A stretch of 64,000 nucleotides of DNA, from assembly GCF_013364195.1 (NCBI RefSeq), contig NZ_CP054918.1, positions 2,717,001 through 2,781,000 on the forward strand, in the 5' to 3' direction. Below are positions 1 through 9,196 of this stretch, piece after piece. Position 1 is the first letter of the stretch; each line of letters starts with the position of its first letter. Source of the stretch: Streptomyces sp. NA04227 (GTDB lineage: Bacteria; Actinomycetota; Actinomycetes; Streptomycetales; Streptomycetaceae). Position numbers and translations under genes: made by a program. A model generated the notes under the pieces. The model saw nothing but the letters and a program-made list of their open reading frames with translations. It was not told the origin of the DNA and made no database searches.

Positions 1-515
1 AAGACCAGCGGGTACAGGTGGTCGAAGAGCCGCTTGGTGCCACCGGCCTCCAGGCTGGCGAGCCAGGAGCGGCTGACGAGCTTGCGGCGCAGCGAACCGT
101 TGGGCGAGAAGGCCGGGCCCACCAGCGTCAGACCGGCGACGCGCTCCGGGTAGCGGAGCGTGAACTCACGGGCGATCAGCGTGGAGATGGAGGTGCCGAC
201 CAGGTAGGTCTTCTCGATCTCCAGGTGGTCGAGCAGACGGCGGAGGTCCTCGACGTGGTCCAGGAAGGAGACCGGCTCCGAACCGGGGTTGGAGGCACCC
301 TGGTTGCGCAGGTCGAAGTGGACCAGACGGAAGTCCTTGGCCAGCTCGCCGGTGAAGTTACGCCAGATCGGGCTGACGATGTAGAAGTTGTTCAGCAGGG
401 TGACTGCCGGGCCCTCACCGCTGTCCTCGTAGTAGAGCTCGCCGCCGCCGGGAAGCGCGAGCGCGGCGTGGTTGAGGTAACGGACGTCGAGCTGCCCGAA
501 TTCCTGGTCCGCCAT
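1..515 (-). CDS. Alpha/beta hydrolase, 3' part outside window
   Basis: The first 171 residues are visible and the gene runs off the left edge. The start ATG at 515 follows a good AAGGAG ribosome site. The sequence has the usual alpha/beta-hydrolase opening: a beta hairpin (GGGELYYEDSGEGP), then LVHFDLRNQG and a nucleophile-elbow segment reading LVGTSISTLIA. The candidate nucleophile is the Ser in G-T-S-I-S; most family members have G-x-S-x-G, so the last Gly is replaced. The His and Asp of the triad would lie outside the window. It diverges from the AraC-type gene at 1089, which may regulate it. The substrate cannot be told. Confidence 0.8.
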   Translation of the reverse strand, partial: MADQEFGQLDVRYLNHAALALPGGGELYYEDSGEGPAVTLLNNFYIVSPIWRNFTGELAKDFRLVHFDLRNQGASNPGSEPVSFLDHVEDLRRLLDHLEIEKTYLVGTSISTLIAREFTLRYPERVAGLTLVGPAFSPNGSLRRKLVSRSWLASLEAGGTKRLFDHLYPLV

Positions 516-1088
516 GGGACTCTCCTTGGGTGTGTCTGTGAGTGAGCGGTGTCGGGATGGATGGCCGAGGATCGGTTCACGGCGTCCTTAAGAGAAGTGA
601 CGCCCGATCGGCCTCACACTCCATGGCCGAACGAGGTGCTCGTCACAGCGCGAGGCGCCGCCGGTCTCGCGGCGCCCCCGTCCGGACAACTGCCGGGGCC
701 AAGGTCGTCAAGTACCCGTGAACAGGGCATGAACCGGGAAACCCCGCTGTCGGAGGCCATCCGCCTGTCCTGCGCAACTCCTCACCGACCCCCTCGACTT
801 GGGGTTCCCCAGGGCCCCGGAGCGGGTGGCTCCGGATGCACCCCGACGTGACCGACGTCACCGGAGTACGAGGGAGTGCGAGGGAGTGCGAGCGGGCGCG
901 GACGAGCCGCGGGGCGTCGCCGCGGACTCCCTGAACGCGCCGCCCGCCCCCGCCCCGGCGGCAATCGTGAGCAAGGTCAAAGCCACTAAGCATCCGGCCC
1001 GCCGGTATGAGACGTTGGAGCACAGCGCCTTCACTGATCTCCGCGCAAGGACAAGCCACTCACGCGGGAACAACGGGGGAATTTCCGG
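516..1088. other. Intergenic region between divergent hydrolase and AraC genes
   Basis: No convincing gene is seen in this 573-base gap; the reading frames here have the random arginine-rich composition of shadow frames. It must hold the divergent promoters of the flanking genes. A short run of three 10-bp units, GAGTRCGAGS, lies at 864-893. It could be a regulator site or chance low complexity. Confidence 0.5.
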
Positions 1089-2042
1089 ATGATGCAGACG
1101 GTGTTTCACGGCGACGAGCTACCCGAAGGGGAACGGTTCGTCCGCTGGAACGCGAGCTCCGACGAGTTGTGGATGCCCACGCGTCTGCAAAGTGAGCGCA
1201 CCGAGGACTTCGGGGCGAGCATGAAGCTGATGGAGCTCGGCGCCGTACAACTGTCCGAGGTGACCCTCGCGCCCGTGGAGTCCCACCGGGACCCCAAGCT
1301 CATCCTGCAGTCCGACCCGGAACAGCTTCTGCTCGCCTTCATCCTCAGCGGCAGCGCGGGCCTCGAACAGTCCGGCCGACAAACCCCGTTGGACGCCTAC
1401 GACCTGACGATCTACGACACCTCGCGACCGTTCCGCGCCTGGACGACCAGCGAGCAGAACACCGTCATGGCCCTCCATGTCCCGCGCGCCCTGGTGCCGT
1501 TGCCCGCCCACCGCACCGAACGCCTCATCGCGACGCGCATGCCCGGCCAGGAGGGCGCGGGCGGCCTGCTCACCAAGTTCCTCACCGAACTGCGCTCGGA
1601 CACCACCCAGTACCGCCCCACCTCGGCCGCCCATCTGGGCACCGTCCTGGTGGACCTGCTGACCGTGCTGCTCGGCCACCACAGCGACACCGACTCGGCG
1701 GTGCCGCCGGAGTCCCACCGCACCGCGCTGATCCGCCAGATCCAGGACTTCGTCCAGAGCCACCTGGCCGACCCGGACCTGACCCCGGGCTCCATAGCCT
1801 CCGCGCACCACATATCCACCCGCTACCTGCACCGCCTCTTCCAGGACCAGGGCCTCACCGTCGCCTCCTGGATCCGCTCCCAGCGCCTGGAGTCCTGTCG
1901 TCGCGACCTGGCCGACCCCCGGCTGCGCGGCGAACCCCTGCACCTCATCGGCGCCCGCTGGGGCTTTGGCGCGGCGCAGTTCAGCCGGGCGTTCCGGGCC
2001 GAGTACGGGATGTCGCCGAGCGACTATCGGCAGGGGCGGTAG
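1089..2042 (+). CDS. AraC family transcriptional regulator
   Basis: This is a 317-residue DNA-binding regulator. Residues about 1-190 form an AraC-binding-like sensory domain of the kind with a cupin-like core (LILQSDPEQLLLAFILSGSAG). The last 100 residues form the paired helix-turn-helix domain, with PGSIASAHHISTRYLHRLFQ and the C-terminal signature FGAAQFSRAFRAEYGMSPSDYR. The start ATG at 1089 lies 8-12 bases after a GGGGG run. It is divergent from the hydrolase gene, a common arrangement for a regulator and its target. The inducer is unknown. Length and domain order are normal for the family. Confidence 0.9.
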   Translation: MMQTVFHGDELPEGERFVRWNASSDELWMPTRLQSERTEDFGASMKLMELGAVQLSEVTLAPVESHRDPKLILQSDPEQLLLAFILSGSAGLEQSGRQTPLDAYDLTIYDTSRPFRAWTTSEQNTVMALHVPRALVPLPAHRTERLIATRMPGQEGAGGLLTKFLTELRSDTTQYRPTSAAHLGTVLVDLLTVLLGHHSDTDSAVPPESHRTALIRQIQDFVQSHLADPDLTPGSIASAHHISTRYLHRLFQDQGLTVASWIRSQRLESCRRDLADPRLRGEPLHLIGARWGFGAAQFSRAFRAEYGMSPSDYRQGR

Positions 2043-2050
2043 GGGGACCT

Positions 2051-2066
2051 GGCGGGCGGGCCCGCC
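2051..2066. terminator. Short GC hairpin between convergent genes
   Basis: GGCGGG and CCCGCC arms flank a four-base loop, just after the AraC gene stop and before the stop of the convergent gene at 2112. It could end transcription from either side. There is no T-run, as is often the case in Streptomyces. Confidence 0.45.
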
Positions 2067-2111
2067 GAACGCGCCGGCCGGCGCCCTCCCCGCGGCTCTG
2101 CGCGAACCGGG

Positions 2112-2474
2112 CTACGCCTCCGGCTTCCAGGTGGCGGTGACCGTCAGATGGGCCTGGCCGTTGCCGTTGACGATGCCCAGTTTCAGGTCCTGCCCGAGCT
2201 GCACTCCGAAGGTGACGGTCACCTCGGCGGGTGGCGTGGGTCCGGCCGTCACCGCATCGTGCACCTCTTGGATCACGGGGCCGAGCGGTTGGAGCGTGGT
2301 GCGCAGCACGGCGACAGCGACATCGGCGACGGCCTGCCCGCGCCGGGCCACGGGGTCGAGCGGGCCCATGGCGTCCGAGGAGTCCTCGCGCTCCTGGGCG
2401 GACCGGTCCTCCTCCGCGAGCAGGAACCGAACTGTTGTGGCGTCGTCGAGACGGAACTCCTGTGAACCGGTCAT
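2112..2474 (-). CDS. Trypco1-like (trypsin-co-occurring) protein
   Basis: The 120-residue protein starts at the ATG giving MTGSQEFRLDDATTVRF; upstream codons in the same frame look non-coding. The pattern fits the Trypco1 (CU044_2847) family: an N-terminal strand pair built around a short acidic stretch, a central amphipathic region with LQPLGPVIQEV, and a C-terminal strand set with EVTVTFGVQL and HLTVTATW. Members are small partner proteins encoded beside trypsin-containing conflict proteins, and the next gene upstream is exactly that. The molecular role is not established; a sensor or substrate of the protease is a reasonable guess. Confidence 0.7.
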   Translation of the reverse strand: MTGSQEFRLDDATTVRFLLAEEDRSAQEREDSSDAMGPLDPVARRGQAVADVAVAVLRTTLQPLGPVIQEVHDAVTAGPTPPAEVTVTFGVQLGQDLKLGIVNGNGQAHLTVTATWKPEA

Positions 2475-2588
2475 GAGCAGAATTGTGCGGAAGAAACATA
2501 CGGCGGGCCGGGCCGGGAGCAACTCGGTTACAGGTTCGTGGCAGTGCGGTGGGCGGGCACCGCGCGCCGTGCAGCGGTCGTACGACCG

Positions 2589-5500
2589 TCAGGCGCAGGG
2601 CGGCTTCGACGGCGTCCCCTCCGGAAGCAGCTCACGTTCGGCTGCGGTGTAGTCGCGTCCTGCGGCTGCGCACAGGGTGCGGAACTGGGTGTCGGGGTCC
2701 AGGTCGAGGGTCTGGCTCACAGAGTAGGAGTCCACTGTCAGTCTGTTGCCGCGTACCGAGATCATCGCCGTTTCACCACCGTTCACAAGCACCTTCAGCG
2801 GAGGGTCGGTATTGCCGCGTGTCAGGCGGTGGAACTGGACCGTGTCCTTCATGTAGTCGTGCGTGACGACAGTGCCGCCGGGGCCGAAGCCGACGAGGTA
2901 GCCCGAAACGTCGGGTGCGCCGACCGTCAGTCGCTTCTTGCGATCCACATTCCACACCTCGACCTGTACGCCATCGACGGTCACGGCGAGGTGTGCGCCG
3001 TCCGCGTCGAAGGCGAAGGACCGCACGCGGGTAGCGGAGGTGAACGGCACGTAGAGGGCCGATCCGGTCAGGGAGGCGAGGCGCCGTCGGCCGGGAACGT
3101 CCCAGAGCAGCATCTGGCCGTTGTGGCTTCCCTCCGCGGTGGCCACGACGACCTGTCCCGGGTGTCCGGGGCGGGCGAGTAGCTGGCCCCTGTAGGAGAT
3201 AGAAAGCCCACGGGCGGGATTGTCCACGGAGTTGGGGCCGGGGTGGGCCAGGAACGGCCGCGTGAGCAGGGTCCCGTCGGCCGCGTCGACACGGGTGAGT
3301 GAGCCGTCCTTCGTCAGCAGGGCGATCTCGCTGCCCTCCAGGGGGGCCACGTCGTCGAGTTCCTGGGCCTGCGGAGCCGCGTTGACGAGTGACACGCTGT
3401 CGTTCAGGTCCGAGACGGGAAACGAGCGGTAGAGGTTTCCTCCTTCTTGCCACACCACGATGCGCTGGGAGTCGGCGGTCCACACTCCCACCCGGCTTCC
3501 GCCGGATTCCGGGAACGGCACCTGCGTGTGGCGTCTCCGGGGGACGTCGAGAACTTCGAGATGCGTGCCCGAGACGCGGGCGATGAAGCGCCCGTCGGGT
3601 GACACGGAGAAAGTCTCGCCGTCGCCCTCTCCCCTGAACTCCTCACCACCGGCTGCTTCGGCCCGCACCGCCATCAGCGCTGTGCCCACCGGCACAAGGA
3701 CGGTAAGTTCGCCACTGCCTCGCGGTGCTGCCGCGAGCGAAGGGGCGCCCATGCCACCCGCGGTCGGCAGACGAGTGCGATAGCTCTGCCCGGAGTGCAG
3801 GTCGGTCAGACGAACTTCGCTGTAGCCGCCGTCCTCCGGCCCGTCGATATCGGTGCTCACGCCGTAGTTGTTGGCGTCCGCAGTGGAGTCGGCCGGAGAG
3901 AGCCGGGTCTCCCGGCCGACCGTACGGCGCAGCGTGCGGGTGTACGTGGCCGAGGCGGAGGGGTCGGCAGCGGAGGCGTCCACTTCACGCGTGAGCAAGA
4001 CCTCACCACCGGCCCGGAGTTCCAAGTCGTTGTAGTCGCCGGAGGTGCTCGGGGTGAACCGGTCCCTCACCCGGCCGGTTGCCAGGTCCTTGAGCTCGAT
4101 GTGCCAGGTGCGCTTGCCTTGCTTCCGCGTGCTTCTGACGATCGCGACCGTGTCACGGTCTGAAGTGAAGGCAGCCTGCGACAGCCCCCGGTCGGGCAGC
4201 AGCTCCTCGGCGGTACGGATGGGCGCGCCCGAGGACGTCTGCCATACCTCGGCGAAGGCGGGAGAGCACTTCTCGGGGGTGTTGTAGCACGGCCCGGAGT
4301 TGTCGTCCGTCGTGAGCAGCAGCCTCGTTCCGTCGCCGCTGAAGTCCAGGTGCCCGCCGGGCTTCTCGGGAAGCCTGCGGTCGGTGTGGTCCAGTACGCG
4401 AGGATGCTTCGGGTCGCTCAGGCGCCACAGCCGCACACCGCTCCCGGGGTCGGCGATCGCCGCGAAGTAGCGTCCGTCCGAGCTTGCCGCCGTCAGCAGA
4501 TCCCCTTCGGGGACCCCGCCAAGCTTCTGGGTCCGGGGCTTTCCGTCGAGGGCTCCCGTGACCACCGTGATCGTCAACCGGGCACCCGACGTCTTCGACC
4601 GGACGAAGAGGGTGCGCCCGTCCGGTGTTGCGTCCATGCCGGCGTAGCGCCCCCGCCACAGCGACGGGTAGCTGCCCACGAGGTACTGCCCCCGTGTGTA
4701 CTGGGTCAGCAGTGCCTGGCGGGTCTCGTCGGTCTGCTTGGTCTTCCACCCGGCCAGAGCGAGTTGCAACGCGGTGGTGGGGTCGCTGAGCGGACGGTCT
4801 TCGGCTGCTTGGGCGAGCAGGCCCGCGGCCTGCGCACGCAGGTGCTGCTCGGTGCGCCTCAGGCTCTGGAAGGTGGTCAGCGCCAGGACGAACGCGGTCA
4901 CCATGAGCACGGCCAGCGTCCCGACCGTGGCCTGCCGCAGACGGGTACCCCGTCGGGAGTGCCGACGGCTGAGCTGGATGTACCGGCGCTCCTCGTCGGA
5001 GATGTCCAAGGAGTGCCCCATCAACGTGCGGTCGGCCTTCTCCAGGTCGGTACCGCTCAGCAGTCGGGCCGGCTCACGGTTCTGCGTCCGCCAGCGGCGC
5101 AGGTCGTCCCGTAACTGCTCCTGCCAGACCCGGAAGTCACGGGAGTCGGCGAGCCGTTGCCTCAGAGTCGGCCAGAGTCGCGTCAGTGCCTCGTGCGCCA
5201 GGTCGACGATCTCCTCGGTCTCCCCGCCGCCCGCGGCATGGGAGAGGACAACGAGTTTGCCGAGGGCCAGTTCCCCTGCCACAGCACGGAGTTCGGGTGC
5301 GAGATCGGCCGTGCGGACAGGCCTGCGCGAGAAGGAGTCACCGTCACCGGGACGGGCCAACTGAACGAACAGCCGCCAGGCACAGTCCTGTTGGGTTCGG
5401 GTGAGCCGGGCAACGGCGTCGTCGGCGTAACCGACGAGGGCACCCGCGACGCCGCCCATCGCGTCGTAGGCGGCGTGGGTGAGCATCGAGCGGGTGCGGC

Positions 5501-6869
5501 GGTTCCACAGCTCGGTCAGGGCGAACTGGACCAGCGGCATCCGTCCGGGCTCCGCGCCCGCGTCCGCGACGATCCGCTCGGGCAAACCCGGCTCGAACCA
5601 CAGCCCCGGCACAGCGTCGACAGGCGCGGTCACGGCTTGTTCCAGGTCGTCACCGGCCAACGGGGCGAGGAACTGCACGCAGTCGCTGACCAGGTCGGAG
5701 GTGACGGCCGTGACGAGCGCGTCGAGGGAATCGGCCCGTGCGGTGGCGACAACCCGCAGCGTCTTCTCGCCGTCCTGGCCGGCCAGCGCGGTGAGCAACT
5801 CGAACAGGTCGCGCGCGGCGACCGGTCCGGCTGCCGCGTACTCCTCGAACTGGTCGACGAAGAGGACGTGCCCGGCGCCGTCCGAGCGGGCGAGGACCTG
5901 GCCGCGCAACTCGGCCGGGAGATCATCGGCGGTCTCCAGCAACCCGGCCAGCTCCTCGGCTCGGGCGAGCCGTTCGATCCCTTCGACGCCCGGGGCCAGG
6001 ATCCCTGTCAGCGCACGCGCCAGCACCGCGGAAGGCCGAGCACCGGGCACAGGACGCAGTTCGGACACGCTCATGCCCTCGGCTCGCAGCCGGGGCAGTA
6101 TCCCTGCCCGTACGAGGGACGACTTCCCGCACCCCGAGGGCCCCACCAGCAGCGTCACCGGCCGTCCGCAGACGGCCGTGTGCACACGGGCGGTGGCGCT
6201 GTCACGGCCGTGGAAGAACTCCGCGGCGCCCTCGGAGAACGCCTTGAGCCCCTGGAACGGGCAGCGCGACCTCAGCGTCTGCTCGTCGACCAGTTCGGCC
6301 GACGGCAGCAGATACGCGGTGCTCTCGCCCCGGTGCGCGGTGACCGTCATCCCGACCACGCCGTCCTGTACGTCGTCCCAGACCGGCGCCCCGCTGAAAC
6401 CTCCCGCGATCCGCGGCCCCGGCTCCTGCGCCTCCATCTGCACCCAGCCCGAGCCCTGCCCGGCCCGCAGCGTGCCCGAGGACCACACGCCGCCGTCGGC
6501 GCCGGACGGATAGCCGAGCGCCCGAAACGTGTGCCCCCAGACGTCGGTTCCGTCGACGAGCGGCACCGGGCGAGCACCCTCAACGGCCGCATCGAGCCGC
6601 AGCAGCGCCACATCCGCCCCGCCGCGACGCCAGGACACCACGGTCGCTCGCACCGAGGGGCGATGGCCCAACAGCGGAAAGTCGAGGGTTACGGGCTCGT
6701 TCGGCGCCCGCTCCGCCCCGTTGGGCATCCCGAGGGCCCTGGCTATGACATGCGCGCAGGTGCACACCACATCCGAGGCGATGAGGAAACCGGCGCCGAC
6801 CACTTCACCGGCAGCGGAGCGGATCCGCACCTGTGAAGACTCAAGGACGTTCACCCGTACGGAAGTCAT
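2589..6869 (-). CDS. Trypsin-like protease / nSTAND NTPase / WD40-like repeat protein
   Basis: This 1,426-residue protein is read from the ATG at 6869, preceded by GGGGAT. Residues 1-200 are a trypsin-like protease with an apparently complete triad: His40 (CTCAHV), Asp86 (GADVALL) and Ser159 (GGFSGAPV). A linker of the nSTAND1 type (PFQGLKAF...FFHGRD) leads to a P-loop, GPSGCGKSS, at about 243-251, and a Walker B-like VLFVDQFEE. One membrane-like segment (TVGTLAVLMVTAFVLALTT) lies near residue 690, followed by about 700 residues of beta-propeller-like repeats. The architecture is that of STAND conflict (defence or suicide) proteins: repeats sense, the NTPase oligomerises, the protease acts. 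Its neighbour is Trypco1-like. Target unknown. Confidence 0.88.
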   Translation of the reverse strand: MTSVRVNVLESSQVRIRSAAGEVVGAGFLIASDVVCTCAHVIARALGMPNGAERAPNEPVTLDFPLLGHRPSVRATVVSWRRGGADVALLRLDAAVEGARPVPLVDGTDVWGHTFRALGYPSGADGGVWSSGTLRAGQGSGWVQMEAQEPGPRIAGGFSGAPVWDDVQDGVVGMTVTAHRGESTAYLLPSAELVDEQTLRSRCPFQGLKAFSEGAAEFFHGRDSATARVHTAVCGRPVTLLVGPSGCGKSSLVRAGILPRLRAEGMSVSELRPVPGARPSAVLARALTGILAPGVEGIERLARAEELAGLLETADDLPAELRGQVLARSDGAGHVLFVDQFEEYAAAGPVAARDLFELLTALAGQDGEKTLRVVATARADSLDALVTAVTSDLVSDCVQFLAPLAGDDLEQAVTAPVDAVPGLWFEPGLPERIVADAGAEPGRMPLVQFALTELWNRRTRSMLTHAAYDAMGGVAGALVGYADDAVARLTRTQQDCAWRLFVQLARPGDGDSFSRRPVRTADLAPELRAVAGELALGKLVVLSHAAGGGETEEIVDLAHEALTRLWPTLRQRLADSRDFRVWQEQLRDDLRRWRTQNREPARLLSGTDLEKADRTLMGHSLDISDEERRYIQLSRRHSRRGTRLRQATVGTLAVLMVTAFVLALTTFQSLRRTEQHLRAQAAGLLAQAAEDRPLSDPTTALQLALAGWKTKQTDETRQALLTQYTRGQYLVGSYPSLWRGRYAGMDATPDGRTLFVRSKTSGARLTITVVTGALDGKPRTQKLGGVPEGDLLTAASSDGRYFAAIADPGSGVRLWRLSDPKHPRVLDHTDRRLPEKPGGHLDFSGDGTRLLLTTDDNSGPCYNTPEKCSPAFAEVWQTSSGAPIRTAEELLPDRGLSQAAFTSDRDTVAIVRSTRKQGKRTWHIELKDLATGRVRDRFTPSTSGDYNDLELRAGGEVLLTREVDASAADPSASATYTRTLRRTVGRETRLSPADSTADANNYGVSTDIDGPEDGGYSEVRLTDLHSGQSYRTRLPTAGGMGAPSLAAAPRGSGELTVLVPVGTALMAVRAEAAGGEEFRGEGDGETFSVSPDGRFIARVSGTHLEVLDVPRRRHTQVPFPESGGSRVGVWTADSQRIVVWQEGGNLYRSFPVSDLNDSVSLVNAAPQAQELDDVAPLEGSEIALLTKDGSLTRVDAADGTLLTRPFLAHPGPNSVDNPARGLSISYRGQLLARPGHPGQVVVATAEGSHNGQMLLWDVPGRRRLASLTGSALYVPFTSATRVRSFAFDADGAHLAVTVDGVQVEVWNVDRKKRLTVGAPDVSGYLVGFGPGGTVVTHDYMKDTVQFHRLTRGNTDPPLKVLVNGGETAMISVRGNRLTVDSYSVSQTLDLDPDTQFRTLCAAAGRDYTAAERELLPEGTPSKPPCA

Positions 6870-7434
6870 GAAATCCCCATCGCCACCACGTTGCAAAGGA
6901 CGTGACATGCCAGCATCTCCGGCTCAACGGCTGTGCACAACAAGGGGGTTGCGCAGCGTGTCGAGGTGATCGGAGCTCCCGCGCGGGGACGTGGAAGGCA
7001 GGAGCAGAAGCATGTCGCCGACCTGGCGGGCCGCCCGATCAGATGGCGATGCGGTGGAGGTGGAAGTGCCCGGAACCGGACTTGAAACGGACCCGCCGCA
7101 CTCTCTGACCTGCGGCGATGCTCTGACCTTGGCGAATCGGCCCGCCCTGACCCGAGCTACCCCGGACCAACCCGATTCAGGGGGCGATCCGTGCGCCAAT
7201 GGCGCACGGGTTGGCGCACCGTCCCGCGCACCCGCCCCCGAACGCGCGGAAGCCCGACACCAGATGGCGCCGGGCCCCCATGTGCCCTGGTTGCTTGCGG
7301 AGCATGGCCAGGGCCGCTGCCCGCCGTGGGCTCTCTTGCCGGGGCGGCCGGAAATTCAACGATCAACCACGGCCGAAGCTACTCCCTGCGGGATATCGTC
7401 GCCACGATGCGGGAGTTGATGTCACTCGGCCGGA
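6870..7434. other. Intergenic region with a GTGCGCC palindrome
   Basis: No believable gene is seen in this 565-base gap. It contains the promoter side of the nSTAND gene and the 3' side of the MazG operon. At 7191-7207 there is a perfect 7-bp inverted repeat, GTGCGCC-AAT-GGCGCAC, with a further GGCGCAC copy at 7213-7219. This looks like a regulator binding site, but its owner is unknown. Confidence 0.45.
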
Positions 7435-7746
7435 TTACGATAGCGAGCGGTCGGCGATCTGACGCAGCCGCTCGTCGAAGACTCCAGCCGCGTCAGGGGT
7501 GAACGAGGCGAGCGCGACCATGCTCGTCAGGATCACATCGCACAGCTCCTTTCGGACGTCGTCCTCGGTATGGCTCGCGCCCTTCCTCGGGTTCGCGGCG
7601 AGCATCCCGTGCATCGCTTCGGCGACCTCTCCGGCTTCCTCGGTGATCTTGAGGACCCGCATGATCCGCGCGACGTCCGGAGCGAGCGGGCTCTCTGCGT
7701 CCAGCCACTCGCGAAGCCGCTCAACCGTCTTCCATGTCTCTTCCAT
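7435..7746 (-). CDS. MazG-like nucleotide pyrophosphohydrolase
   Basis: The 103-residue protein has the all-alpha NTP pyrophosphatase pattern: KITEEAGEVAEAMHG supplies the first metal-binding EExxE-type helix and KELCDVILTSMVAL the ExxD-type helix. Family members cleave NTPs or dNTPs to NMP and pyrophosphate. The start ATG at 7746 follows GGAGGATC. It is the last gene of a tight minus-strand operon and begins 18 bases after the EEP gene stop. With a kinase and a radical SAM enzyme upstream, a role in handling a nucleotide product is plausible but inferred. Confidence 0.8.
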   Translation of the reverse strand: MEETWKTVERLREWLDAESPLAPDVARIMRVLKITEEAGEVAEAMHGMLAANPRKGASHTEDDVRKELCDVILTSMVALASFTPDAAGVFDERLRQIADRSLS

Positions 7747-7764
7747 GACGATCCTCCGGGTGTC

Positions 7765-8586
7765 TCAGAACAGGACAGGTACCAGCTCGACTTGCTCGGT
7801 CGGGTCGCCCACGGACAGCAACACGGCAGGGAGCAGAGCAAGCGACACCGTCAGGGCAGAGTGGTCGGTGAGCCGGTCCGATCCGGTACGCGGCTCGTGG
7901 ACGTACGAGCAGCCGCGCAGCTCGGCCGCCAGGCGCGCGGAAGCGTGAGCGTGGTCGTACCGGTAGCCGTCGCCGGTGCGACCCACCCACGAGTATTCGG
8001 CCGCCTCGGGGTGGAGCGTACGGAAGGCATCGCGGTACCCGGCAGTGCCCAGCCACTGGTAGAAGCCATACTCGAACGGCTGGAAGAACCGGTACGCCGG
8101 CTGGTGTTGGGGTTCAAGCACATTGAAGTCGCCGAGCACCAGCCGCAGCCCGTCCCGACCGTCAGGCAGGCCCGTGCGGCAGTGGTCGAGAAACATCCGC
8201 TTGCGCTCGGTCTTCGCCTCCGACGCGTCCCGCGACGGCACGTACAAGCCGATGACGTCGAGCGGCCCTTGGTCGGTGTCCACGGTCACCGAAACCGCTC
8301 GGTGCGACAGGTAGCCGACGGCCGCCGGGCCCGGCCGGACAGGGAGGCGGCTGACGATCATCGCGCCGCGTTCGCCGCGCTCGGGCCTCGGGAACACGAC
8401 CTCGTACCCGGCGGCTTCGAACCGTGAGGCCAGGAAGGCGCAGCCCGCACTGTCGACCGTCTCGGTCAGCACAAGCACCTGCTCGGGCCGAGCCGCGAGG
8501 TACGCGAGCTGACGTCCCGCGCGTTCTCGGGACGGGTTGTTGAGGTTGAACGTCAGCACGTCGAGTGTGCTGGCCTGCCTGGTCAT
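7765..8586 (-). CDS. Endonuclease/exonuclease/phosphatase (EEP) family protein
   Basis: The 273-residue protein starts at the ATG at 8586, preceded by GAGGTG. EEP landmarks are in order: LDVLTFNLNNP at the N-terminus, VLTETVD for the metal-binding Glu, LVLGDFNVL for the D-x-N pair, and a C-terminal TDHSALTVSL. In this family the final motif is usually SDH, so T-D-H is a mild variant. Substrates of the family range from DNA and RNA to phospholipids and sugar phosphates, so the exact reaction cannot be read off. The gene lies 10 bases after the kinase gene and is probably co-transcribed. Confidence 0.85.
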   Translation of the reverse strand: MTRQASTLDVLTFNLNNPSRERAGRQLAYLAARPEQVLVLTETVDSAGCAFLASRFEAAGYEVVFPRPERGERGAMIVSRLPVRPGPAAVGYLSHRAVSVTVDTDQGPLDVIGLYVPSRDASEAKTERKRMFLDHCRTGLPDGRDGLRLVLGDFNVLEPQHQPAYRFFQPFEYGFYQWLGTAGYRDAFRTLHPEAAEYSWVGRTGDGYRYDHAHASARLAAELRGCSYVHEPRTGSDRLTDHSALTVSLALLPAVLLSVGDPTEQVELVPVLF

Positions 8587-8596
8587 GAGCTGCACC

Positions 8597-9196
8597 TCAT
8601 TCACGGTTCTTGATCGCCGCGACGATGCCACGAGCGATGCTGTCCGGTCCGTCGGCGGTCGCGTCGAACTGGGCGACCCGCACGCCGGCAGCCATGAGGA
8701 ACCTAGCTGTTTCACGGAACAACGCGCACTCCCGCTCACTGCTGTCGGGCATCCGCTCGTAGCGGCTATGCGCCCCGCGACCGGTCAGCCGTTTCTCGAC
8801 GACGTCGGCACGGGCGTTGAGGATGACGGCGAGGTCGGGCATGTCCGCGTGCCGGTTGAGTTCCCACACCACGTCGCGGCTGACGCCGTCGATCACTTGG
8901 AGCACCAGCGACGAGGCGATGTACCGGTCACACACGACGATGTCGCCGCGCGCCACAGCCGGGCGGATCTCGCCGTCGAGATGCTGGTACCGGTCCGCGG
9001 CGATCAGGCACGCCATGGCCATGCCGCGGTAGTCCTCAGTGCCGTTGCGGGCGAGCTGCCCCAGCGCGGTGTCGCTGGGCTCTCGTGTCCCGTACACCGG
9101 CAGGCCAATGGCGCGCAGTTCGTCGACGACGGCAGCCGTCACAGTGGATTTGCCGACACCGCCGGGCCCGTCGATCGTCACGAACAGGCCGGTCAC
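8597..9196 (-). CDS. Thymidylate-kinase-like P-loop kinase
   Basis: The 199-residue protein starts at a GTG that overlaps the stop of the upstream gene as GTGA, which implies translational coupling. The P-loop GPGGVGKST is at residues 10-18, followed by a DRY motif (VVCDRYIASS) and a LID-like segment (RLTGRGAHSRYERM). All are typical of dTMP kinase, which makes dTDP from dTMP and ATP. The context is not dTTP housekeeping: a radical SAM enzyme precedes it and EEP and MazG genes follow. It is probably a specialised nucleotide kinase; the real substrate is unknown. Confidence 0.82.
   Translation of the reverse strand: MTGLFVTIDGPGGVGKSTVTAAVVDELRAIGLPVYGTREPSDTALGQLARNGTEDYRGMAMACLIAADRYQHLDGEIRPAVARGDIVVCDRYIASSLVLQVIDGVSRDVVWELNRHADMPDLAVILNARADVVEKRLTGRGAHSRYERMPDSSERECALFRETARFLMAAGVRVAQFDATADGPDSIARGIVAAIKNRE

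Noticed and set aside
5157..6836. Long plus-strand frame of 559 codons opposite the nSTAND gene
   Set aside because: It is rich in Arg, Gly and Pro with no domain pattern, and its opposite strand encodes clear protease and P-loop motifs; it is a GC-driven shadow.
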